A stretch of 5,068 nucleotides of DNA from Cloacimonetes bacterium TCS62. GTDB taxonomy: Bacteria > Cloacimonadota > Cloacimonadia > Cloacimonadales > TCS61. The stretch covers positions 1-5,068 of the forward strand of contig LSCM01000110.1 in assembly GCA_001577185.1 (NCBI GenBank). The letters run 5' to 3'. The notes beneath the pieces were generated by a model that did not search any database, was not told the origin of the DNA, and saw only the letters and a list, made by a program, of their open reading frames with translations. Made by a program: the position numbers and the translations under genes. Shown here in pieces: positions 1 through 5,068 of this stretch. The stretch's first letter is position 1; each line of letters begins with the position of its first letter.

Positions 1-53
1 AATAAAATAGCTTCGCATCTCATGGGATAAATGTTATTAAAATAGGAGAGTAA

Positions 54-92
54 ATGAAAAGCAAAAAAGAAGGAATCCAGAAAATTAATTAA
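54..92 (+). CDS. Possible 12-residue leader peptide or broken N-terminus
   Basis: The sequence shows ATG at 54 followed by twelve codons reading MKSKKEGIQKIN and a TAA at 90-92. A good Shine-Dalgarno site, AGGAGAG at 44-50, ends about 5 nt before the ATG. This is the strongest ribosome-binding site near the left edge. The mini-ORF is in the same frame as the membrane protein gene that follows, and the next ATG (93) abuts its stop. It could be a leader peptide allowing translational reinitiation, the remnant of a longer N-terminus cut by a nonsense mutation, or a chance ORF. The peptide is lysine-rich and has no attenuator-like run of a single amino acid. No function is claimed. Confidence 0.25.
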   Translation: MKSKKEGIQKIN

Positions 93-107
93 ATGATATA
101 CAAAAAA

Positions 108-113
108 AAGAGG
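108..113 (+). promoter_or_regulatory. Ribosome-binding site that favours start at 123
   Basis: AAGAGG lies 9 nt before ATG 123. It abuts ATG 114 directly, which is too close to work for that codon. ATG 93 has no SD within a useful distance. This is the main reason for preferring the 112-residue product. Confidence 0.45.
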
Positions 114-122
114 ATGAACAAA

Positions 123-461
123 ATGCAAGAAATCAAAAATGAAAAAGAAAAGCACAGATTGAAGACAACTCTAGATAATTTGGGATGGGGTCTTTTTCTG
201 ATTATGCTAGGATTGATCACATTGTTACCAGATGCAATGTTGCCTGAAGGATCTTTTTTAATTGGAGTAGGAATTATTCTTTTAGGTTTGAATTACATCA
301 AATATTCAAAAAATATACAGGTAAACAAATTCACAATTTTTATTGGTCTGGTCGCATTGTTGAGCGGAGTATCCGACAACTTAGGATTTGATGTAGATAT
401 ATTTCCTATCATTTTGATACTTTGGGGATTAAGTATAATCTACAAATATTTTAAAAAATAA
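123..461 (+). CDS. Small four-helix membrane protein, LiaF/DUF5668-like
   Basis: This 112-residue protein is almost entirely membrane-embedded. A charged N-terminus (MQEIKNEKEKHRLK) is followed by four hydrophobic stretches at about residues 20-36, 44-61, 69-83 and 92-109, ending in a short basic tail (YKYFKK). The pattern of a Trp/Gly-rich helix (GWGLFLIMLG), then a GVGIILLG helix, repeated more loosely in the second half, resembles the transmembrane region of LiaF/DUF5668-type proteins. Those are linked in some bacteria to envelope-stress sensing, but no C-terminal LiaF domain is present, so the role here is unknown. I chose ATG 123 because AAGAGG at 108-113 lies 9 nt upstream. ATG 93 (122 residues) and ATG 114 are in-frame alternatives without well-spaced SD sites. 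The gene is separated from rpmE by about 140 nt and is probably a separate transcription unit. Confidence 0.75.
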   Translation: MQEIKNEKEKHRLKTTLDNLGWGLFLIMLGLITLLPDAMLPEGSFLIGVGIILLGLNYIKYSKNIQVNKFTIFIGLVALLSGVSDNLGFDVDIFPIILILWGLSIIYKYFKK

Positions 462-541
462 TTGCTAAGTAAGTAAATAAGCCGAGTAAACTAATAATAG
501 GTCATTAAAAATGTAATTTTTTTATCAAATAGATAAATGGG

Positions 542-547
542 TTGACA
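542..547 (+). promoter_or_regulatory. Isolated TTGACA (-35-like) box upstream of rpmE
   Basis: A perfect TTGACA sits about 60 nt before the rpmE start, where a promoter for rpmE would be expected. However, there is no good TATAAT-like hexamer at 16-18 bp. The nearest candidate, TATATC at 571-576, is 23 bp away. A Bacteroidota-style -7 element (TAnnTTTG) is matched only partially, by ATTCTTTG at 563-570. The position supports a promoter, but the missing partner element keeps the call weak. The rest of 462-604 is AT-rich and shows no other feature I can support. Confidence 0.25.
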
Positions 548-592
548 TCATAACCTTAGAAAATTCTTTGTATATCTGAGAATAATTAATAC

Positions 593-597
593 AGGAG
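593..597 (+). promoter_or_regulatory. Shine-Dalgarno site of rpmE
   Basis: AGGAG is followed by two tandem ATGs at 602 and 605. The spacing is 4 nt to the first and 7 nt to the second. The second is closer to the usual optimum and gives the family-typical N-terminus MKKGIHPKY. Confidence 0.6.
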
Positions 598-604
598 ATA
601 AATG

Positions 605-820
605 ATGAAAAAAGGAATTCACCCTAAATATGAAAAAATTACCGTTAAATGTTCATGCGGTAATACCTTCGAGACGCGTTCGACTAATAAATCGGTCGAA
701 AAAGTAGATATCTGTTCAAATTGTCATCCCTTCTACACTGGTGAGCAGCGTTCATTAGCAAAAGAAGGAAGAATCGAGAAATTTAAACAAAAATACGCAA
801 AATATAATAAGAAAAACTAG
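605..820 (+). CDS. rpmE: 50S ribosomal protein L31 (bL31), zinc-binding type
   Basis: This 71-residue protein is a component of the large ribosomal subunit; bL31 bridges the central protuberance to the head of the 30S subunit. It begins MKKGIHPKY and carries the four zinc ligands of the C+ form, C16 and C18 (CSCG) with C37 and C40 (CSNC). These are the same positions as I recall for the E. coli protein. The HPFYTG signature follows at 41-46, and the tail is basic as expected for rRNA contact. Length is normal for the family. ATG 602 would add one Met; I prefer 605 on SD spacing and family N-terminus. The gene ends in TAG and is followed 16 nt later by a strong intrinsic terminator. Its downstream neighbours yqhQ and prfA form a known type of translation cluster with rpmE. 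Confidence 0.97.
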   Translation: MKKGIHPKYEKITVKCSCGNTFETRSTNKSVEKVDICSNCHPFYTGEQRSLAKEGRIEKFKQKYAKYNKKN

Positions 821-836
821 AATTTTTGATGTTAAC

Positions 837-870
837 GCACCACAATGCCTTATTGTGGTGCATTTTTTTT
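837..870 (+). terminator. Intrinsic terminator after rpmE
   Basis: GCACCACAAT (837-846) and ATTGTGGTGC (852-861) form a perfect 10-bp stem around a 5-nt loop (GCCTT). One A and then eight T residues (863-870) follow. This is a textbook Rho-independent terminator on the + strand. The minus strand lacks a U-tract next to the stem, so it looks unidirectional. The T-run ends immediately before the AAGG ribosome-binding site of yqhQ, so it may act as an attenuator between rpmE and yqhQ-prfA rather than a complete stop. Confidence 0.9.
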
Positions 871-879
871 AAGGTAAAA

Positions 880-1839
880 ATGGCTACAGAGAAAAAGATT
901 GAAGTTGGTGGACAAGCTGTAATTGAAGGTGTTATGATGCGAGGTCCTGAATATATCGCAACTGCAATACGCCGTAAAGATGAATCGATCGAGATACGAA
1001 AAGAGAAATTTACGAGCGTTACTAAAAATAATAAATTCCTTGGTTTACCTATCATTAGAGGATTTGTTAGCTTGGTCGAAATGATGATCATTGGTATTAA
1101 AACTCTCAATTTTTCTGCTTCAAGAGCTGAACTTGATTGGGAAGAAGAAAAAGATAAGAAAAAGAATAAATCAAAGTTCAGAGAAAAGAGTGAAGAAGTT
1201 CTAAGCTATATATTTGCTTTTGGTCTGGCTTTCCTATTGTTTGCTTTCCTTCCTTACCAAATAGCAGGTTGGATGAAGCTGGCAAAAGAGAATGTTTATT
1301 TTAATCTTTTTGCAGGAAGCATTAGAATTTTATTTTTTGTACTCTATGTGTGGATAATAAGTAAAATGAAGGATGTTTACAGAATTTTTGAATATCATGG
1401 TGCCGAGCATAAATCGGTATTTGCATATGAACATAAGAGTGATCTAAGTGCGAAATTCGTACAGAAATTTTCCACCCTGCATCCTCGCTGCGGGACAAGT
1501 TTTATATTTTTTGTTCTACTCATCTCAATTTTGGTGTTTTCTATTGTTGATACAGTTTTCGCTTATTATTTCGGTGTCCCAACAATTTTAACGCGTTTAG
1601 GATATCACTTTCTTATGATACCGATCATATCAGGAATTTCGTATGAAGTATTAAAACTGTCGGGAAGAAATATTGATCATTGGCTGGTAAAAATCATGAC
1701 AGCTCCCGGCCTGGCACTGCAAAGGATCACAACGCAAGAACCAGACGACAAGCAAATAGAAACCGCAGTGATAGCAATGAAATGTGCACTGGAATTAGAT
1801 ATTTCCCAATATGACAATTTAACATTTTTAAATAAATAA
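880..1839 (+). CDS. yqhQ: YqhQ family membrane protein (DUF1385)
   Basis: This 319-residue protein belongs to the DUF1385/YqhQ family, whose biochemical role I do not know. The N-terminal signature GGQAVIEGVMMRGP is at residues 10-23. A charged Glu/Lys-rich linker (about 86-105) precedes hydrophobic segments at about 107-126, 146-162, 207-230 and 240-257. Conserved polar motifs are YHGAEHK (172-178), HPRCGTSF (201-208) and the C-terminal block TAPGLALQRITTQEPDD (274-290). The His/Glu/Cys residues could bind a metal, which is inference. The open frame extends upstream to a TTG at 826 and ATG at 829, but those codons run through the terminator hairpin and lack an SD. ATG 880 has AAGG at 871-874 and yields the family N-terminus. 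The stop lies 9 nt before prfA, so the two are probably co-transcribed and perhaps translationally coupled. Confidence 0.93.
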   Translation: MATEKKIEVGGQAVIEGVMMRGPEYIATAIRRKDESIEIRKEKFTSVTKNNKFLGLPIIRGFVSLVEMMIIGIKTLNFSASRAELDWEEEKDKKKNKSKFREKSEEVLSYIFAFGLAFLLFAFLPYQIAGWMKLAKENVYFNLFAGSIRILFFVLYVWIISKMKDVYRIFEYHGAEHKSVFAYEHKSDLSAKFVQKFSTLHPRCGTSFIFFVLLISILVFSIVDTVFAYYFGVPTILTRLGYHFLMIPIISGISYEVLKLSGRNIDHWLVKIMTAPGLALQRITTQEPDDKQIETAVIAMKCALELDISQYDNLTFLNK

Positions 1840-1848
1840 GAGTATATT

Positions 1849-2916
1849 ATGATATATGATGACAAGATGAAAGCAATTCAAAAAGAATATGGAACACTTA
1901 AAAAGAAGATCATGGATACTTCAAATATGTCTGATCAGCGCTATTATCGTAAAATCTCAATTCGGTTTAAGGAACTAGAGGAAATTAAAAATTGTCATAA
2001 ACAAATAAAAAAAATCGAGAAAACGATCTCTGATAATCAAGAATTAATAAAATCGGAAAATGATAAAGAACTTTTGGAATTAGCACAAACTGAAATTGAA
2101 GAACTTAAGCCAAAGCTAGAGGAAAAGATCGAAGAATTAAAGGAACTTCTTGTACCAAAAGATCCAAATAACAAGAAAGATGCTATCGTTGAAATACGAG
2201 CTGGAACCGGTGGTGAAGAGGCTGCGCTATTTGTGGCTGACCTTTATAGAATGTATAGCTATTACATTGATAAACAAGGATGGAAGGTTACTGAAATTTC
2301 ATCCAGCTCTACTGGTACAGGAGGTCTTAAAGAGATCATATTTTCTGTTTCCGGAAAGAAGGTCTTTGGTTCTCTGCGATACGAGAGTGGAGTGCATCGG
2401 GTTCAAAGAGTTCCGGAAACTGAATCATCTGGCAGAGTTCATACTTCTGCTGTCTCTGTTGCCGTTCTTCCAGAAGCTGATGATGTGGATATAAAATTGA
2501 ACCAAAATGATCTAAAAATAGATGTTTATCGTTCTTCCGGTCACGGTGGTCAAAGTGTTAATACAACTGATTCTGCAGTTAGGATCACACACGAGCCTTC
2601 CGGTGTAGTCGTAACTTGTCAGGATGAAAAATCTCAATTGAAGAATAAAAATAAAGCAATGAAAGTGTTGCGCTCACGTCTTCTGGATATGGAAATTTCC
2701 AAACAGGAAGCAGAAAGAGCAGCAAAGCGTAAATCTCAAGTTGGTACAGGAGACAGAAGTGCGAAGATCAGGACTTATAATTTTCCTCAATCCAGAGTAA
2801 CAGATCATAGAATTAATTTGACATCATATAACTTGGATAACATTTTACTTGGAGAAATAGCGGAATTTATTGAAGCTTTAAAATTAAAACACAAAGAGGA
2901 TGAGATTCAAAGTTAA
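1849..2916 (+). CDS. prfA: Peptide chain release factor 1
   Basis: This 355-residue class I release factor recognises UAA and UAG in the ribosomal A site and triggers hydrolysis of peptidyl-tRNA. It has an N-terminal helical, coiled-coil-like domain (about 1-105) and the family block RAGTGGEEAALFVADLYRMY at 117-136. The stop-codon reading tripeptide is PET at 189-191, of the RF1 PxT type and not the SPF of RF2, inside RVPETESSGRVHTSA. The catalytic GGQ is at 233-235 (GHGGQSVNTTDSAVR), where PrmC methylates the glutamine in other bacteria. NFPQSRVTDHRINLT at 311-325 is the usual C-terminal signature. Length is typical. ATG 1849 follows yqhQ by 9 nt with a modest AAGAG at 1838-1842; ATG 1867 is a less likely internal start. 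The usual partner prmC is not the next gene here. Confidence 0.97.
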   Translation: MIYDDKMKAIQKEYGTLKKKIMDTSNMSDQRYYRKISIRFKELEEIKNCHKQIKKIEKTISDNQELIKSENDKELLELAQTEIEELKPKLEEKIEELKELLVPKDPNNKKDAIVEIRAGTGGEEAALFVADLYRMYSYYIDKQGWKVTEISSSSTGTGGLKEIIFSVSGKKVFGSLRYESGVHRVQRVPETESSGRVHTSAVSVAVLPEADDVDIKLNQNDLKIDVYRSSGHGGQSVNTTDSAVRITHEPSGVVVTCQDEKSQLKNKNKAMKVLRSRLLDMEISKQEAERAAKRKSQVGTGDRSAKIRTYNFPQSRVTDHRINLTSYNLDNILLGEIAEFIEALKLKHKEDEIQS

Positions 2917-2986
2917 AAAAAATTGGTGAAATATCATTTATCTGTAAGAATTCGATTATTTGGCTACAGGAGTCATAGGCTGTAGA

Positions 2987-4234
2987 ATGTTAATCTTTGA
3001 AATTTTAATAATTGTAGTTTTTTTAATGCTATCTGCATTTTTCTCCGGGATTGAAACAGGTATAATCTCGATTGACAGATTAACTTTTGAGCAACAAGCA
3101 AAAGACGATAAAAAAAAGAAAAAGATCCTAAATTTTCTTAAAGAACCAGGGAAGATATTTGGGACAACACTTTTTGGGACTAATATCTCTATCGTAATTG
3201 TATCATCTCTTACCATTTACATTGTAAATCAAGTAAAAGAGACCCATAGTTTACATCTATCTGAACAAACAGCAACTCTCATAATTACAGCTTTGATCCT
3301 GATTTTTGCTGAGATAATTCCCAAAGCCATTTATCGAGATTTTCCTAATAAATTAGTTACTAGAAGTTTTTCACTTCTCAATTTTTTTAATATTATATTC
3401 ACACCTTTCATAAAATTTGTTTCATTTTTAAATAGTTTACTTTCAAATTTATTACATGTTAAAGAAAACAAAGATTATAATTATTTTACAAGGGAGGACC
3501 TTACTTACATGTTGTCTGAGACACTTGATGAAGACACTATGGAAAAACACCAAAAACAAATGTTAGAAGAGGTCTTGGAGTTTTCTGAATTAGATGCAGA
3601 GAATGTTATGATCCATAGAACAGAAATTATTGCCTTGGAAAAAAATATTCCGGTCGATGAAGTTATAAAAATTGCAAAAAAACATGGTTACACTCGCTTC
3701 CCGGTCTATGATAATGATCTTGATAGTATTGAAGGTATTTTGATCATCTATGATCTTCTTCAAAAAAAATCGAAAAAGGATCTACAAGCTAAGGATTTCC
3801 TAAGAAAGGCATATTTTGCTCCCGAAAATACTGATATAGATTCCCTGTTAGAAAAAATGCAGATCAATAAAATAAGTATGGCGATCGTAACTGATTCTTT
3901 TGGTGGTACAGCTGGTATAGTTACTATCGAAGATATTCTGGAAGAAATTGTTGGAGAGATCGAAGATGAATATGATAATCCTCCACAAGAAATCGAAGTT
4001 GTGGGAGATGAACATTATATTGTACAGGGTTTTGTTGAAGTAGATTACCTAAATGATGATTACAATATGGAATTACCAGCGGGTGACTACGAAACAATCG
4101 CCGGACTCATTATCAATAAGTTAGAGAAGATTCCCCATCTTCATGCGATCTTAGAAGTTGGTAAGTGGAAAATAGAAATACTGCAAGTAACAAATAAAAA
4201 GATATTAAAAATTGAAATACGCAGAAATTTATAA
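2987..4234 (+). CDS. CNNM/CBS/CorC-type cation transporter (hemolysin family)
   Basis: This 415-residue protein has the standard three-part layout of the family often annotated as hemolysin or CorC/TlyC. The first part is an N-terminal CNNM (DUF21) membrane domain (about 1-155), with SAFFSGIETG at 16-25, GTNIS at 64-68 and AEIIPKAIYRDFP at 108-120. Next is a CBS pair (about 203-260 and 275-330; the second contains GGTAGIVTIEDILEEIVGEI). The third is a CorC_HlyC domain (about 335-415; YIVQGFVEVDYLND). Relatives transport or regulate Mg2+, with nucleotide binding at the CBS domains; the ion here is not proven. Within the first CBS repeat, MIHRTEI has His where many relatives have Pro (MxPRT). 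ATG 2987 starts the first helix. AGGAG at 2968-2972 is 14 nt upstream, longer than usual. TTG 2960 is an in-frame alternative lying upstream of that SD, so it is unlikely. The gene follows prfA by 70 nt with no terminator. Confidence 0.9.
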   Translation: MLIFEILIIVVFLMLSAFFSGIETGIISIDRLTFEQQAKDDKKKKKILNFLKEPGKIFGTTLFGTNISIVIVSSLTIYIVNQVKETHSLHLSEQTATLIITALILIFAEIIPKAIYRDFPNKLVTRSFSLLNFFNIIFTPFIKFVSFLNSLLSNLLHVKENKDYNYFTREDLTYMLSETLDEDTMEKHQKQMLEEVLEFSELDAENVMIHRTEIIALEKNIPVDEVIKIAKKHGYTRFPVYDNDLDSIEGILIIYDLLQKKSKKDLQAKDFLRKAYFAPENTDIDSLLEKMQINKISMAIVTDSFGGTAGIVTIEDILEEIVGEIEDEYDNPPQEIEVVGDEHYIVQGFVEVDYLNDDYNMELPAGDYETIAGLIINKLEKIPHLHAILEVGKWKIEILQVTNKKILKIEIRRNL

Positions 4235-4255
4235 TATAGAATTTAGCATTATAAT

Positions 4256-4260
4256 GGAGG
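4256..4260 (+). promoter_or_regulatory. Strong Shine-Dalgarno site of ftcD
   Basis: GGAGG (GGAGGT with the next base) lies 5 nt before ATG 4266. It is the best SD match in the window and fixes the ftcD start. The gap from the transporter gene is only 31 nt with no terminator, so ftcD may be read from the same transcript. Confidence 0.8.
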
Positions 4261-4265
4261 TTTAA

Positions 4266-5068
4266 ATGCAATTAGTTGAATGTGTTCCCAATTTCAGTGA
4301 AGGAAAAGATAAGAAGATCTTAGATTCAATATCATCAGTTATTAAAAGTGTAAAAGGTGTAAGTCTACTTGATGTGGATCCCGGAGCTGATACAAATAGA
4401 ACTGTTTTTACTTTTGTAGGACAACCAGAACCGGTTATAGAAGCTGCTTTTGGAGCGATAAAAAAAGCAAGTGAATTAATCGATATGAGCAAACACAAAG
4501 GTTCTCATCCTCGTATGGGCGCTACAGATGTATGCCCTTTTGTCCCAGTTTCCAATATTACTATGGATGAGTGTGTACAACTTGCTAAAAAACTTGGTAA
4601 ACGTGTAGGTGATGAATTAGAAATTCCTGTTTATCTTTATGAATATGCTGCTAGTAAACCGGATTGGAAGAATTTAGCTACAGTTCGCAAAGGTGAATAT
4701 GAGGCTTTACCAAAGAAGATGGAAGATCCTAAATGGAAGCCGGATTTTGGTCCTCAAAAATTTAATGCCAAATCTGGAGCTACAGCCATTTCTGCTCGAG
4801 AATTTTTGATTGCCTATAACATAAATTTGAATACTAGAGATAGAAAAAAGGCAAAAGATATAGCTTTAACGATCCGCGAAAAAGGACGATGGGCACGCGA
4901 TAAAAATCGTAAAATACTCCGAGATGAAAATGGCAAGAAACTGCGTCAAGAAGGTCTATTCCCAAATTGTAAAGCAATCGGATGGTTCATCGATGAATAT
5001 GATCGAGCACAAGTAAGTATGAATTTGACCAATTATAAAGTTTCACCTCCTCATAAAGTTTTGGATAA
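4266..5068 (+). CDS. ftcD: Glutamate formimidoyltransferase (3' end outside window)
   Basis: The first 267 residues are present and the frame is still open at the right edge. The enzyme transfers the formimino group of N-formimino-L-glutamate to tetrahydrofolate, the last step of one route of histidine degradation, which feeds one-carbon metabolism. The N-terminus LVECVPNFSEG (3-13) is the family signature. LLDVDPGADTNRTVFTFVG (34-52) and HPRMGATDVCPFVPV (81-95) follow; H81 corresponds to the catalytic histidine of the mammalian formiminotransferase domain. NAKSGATAISAREFLIAYNINLNT (167-190) and the C-terminal subdomain motif AQVSMNLTNYKVSPPH (248-263) also fit. An insert at about 208-232 (RWARDKNRKILRDENGKKL) resembles the longer linker I recall in Bacteroidales-type enzymes. 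The window does not show whether a cyclodeaminase domain is fused. No other hut gene is visible. Confidence 0.95.
   Translation, partial: MQLVECVPNFSEGKDKKILDSISSVIKSVKGVSLLDVDPGADTNRTVFTFVGQPEPVIEAAFGAIKKASELIDMSKHKGSHPRMGATDVCPFVPVSNITMDECVQLAKKLGKRVGDELEIPVYLYEYAASKPDWKNLATVRKGEYEALPKKMEDPKWKPDFGPQKFNAKSGATAISAREFLIAYNINLNTRDRKKAKDIALTIREKGRWARDKNRKILRDENGKKLRQEGLFPNCKAIGWFIDEYDRAQVSMNLTNYKVSPPHKVLD

Noticed and set aside
1..30. Open frame reading NKIASHLMG then TAA, possibly the tail of an upstream gene
   Set aside because: It is the only frame open at the left edge, but nine codons with no recognisable motif are not enough to call a gene.
507..523. AAAAAT/ATTTTT inverted repeat followed by T residues, a possible terminator for the first membrane protein gene
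   Set aside because: The stem is six A-T pairs with a 3-nt loop and no G-C pair. It is too weak to support and is expected by chance in such AT-rich sequence.
826..879. Upstream extension of yqhQ from TTG 826 or ATG 829 (18 extra residues)
   Set aside because: The extra codons run through the terminator stem and T-run, have no SD, and precede the family-typical N-terminus that begins at ATG 880.
783..1109. Minus-strand ORF of 108 codons over the rpmE end and yqhQ start
   Set aside because: It is antisense to two well-supported genes, runs through the terminator hairpin, and has no recognisable protein features. Other antisense or alternate-frame ORFs at 1677-1865, 2150-2494, 2956-3216 and 4262-4498 were rejected as shadows for the same kind of reason.
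2955..2962. ATTATTTG before the transporter gene, similar to ATTCTTTG before rpmE, as a Bacteroidota-type -7 promoter element
   Set aside because: Both miss the leading TA of TAnnTTTG, and the transporter copy has no TTG element at the right distance upstream.
4250..4255. Perfect TATAAT just upstream of ftcD
   Set aside because: No -35-like hexamer lies 16-18 bp upstream, and a transcript starting from it would begin at or after the GGAGG site, losing the ribosome-binding site. It is most likely chance in AT-rich DNA.

Overview
This is an AT-rich bacterial chromosomal window (roughly one third G+C by eye) with five recognisable protein genes, all on the + strand and closely packed. Purine-rich Shine-Dalgarno sites, a Zn-type ribosomal protein L31, a class I release factor and a formiminotransferase mark it as bacterial. 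The lysine/isoleucine-rich proteins, and a formiminotransferase whose C-terminal insert resembles my recollection of Bacteroidales-type enzymes, would fit an uncultured AT-rich lineage of the FCB group (Cloacimonadota-like or a relative). That placement is a weak inference and cannot be settled from this window.

Layout: (1) Positions 1-470 hold a short SD-led mini-ORF and a small four-helix membrane protein of the LiaF/DUF5668-like kind. (2) Positions 471-604 are an AT-rich intergenic region with an isolated TTGACA box and the SD of rpmE. (3) rpmE (ribosomal protein bL31) is followed by a strong intrinsic terminator hairpin. (4) Directly behind that terminator come yqhQ (DUF1385, a membrane protein of unknown function) and prfA (release factor 1), only 9 nt apart. 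(5) After a 70-nt gap there is a CNNM/CBS/CorC-type membrane protein, probably a Mg2+ or other cation transporter. (6) A strong GGAGG site starts ftcD (glutamate formimidoyltransferase), which runs off the right edge.

The rpmE-yqhQ-prfA block is a translation-related cluster: a ribosomal protein, the factor that reads UAA/UAG stops, and an uncharacterised membrane protein that I recall accompanying them in several phyla. The cation transporter and the histidine-degradation/one-carbon gene have no obvious functional link to it and may simply be co-directional neighbours. There is no mobile element, CRISPR array, tRNA or rRNA. I found no convincing new system. The points most worth a second look are the terminator pressed against the yqhQ ribosome-binding site, the conserved His/Glu/Cys motifs of YqhQ, and the in-frame mini-ORF before the first membrane protein.
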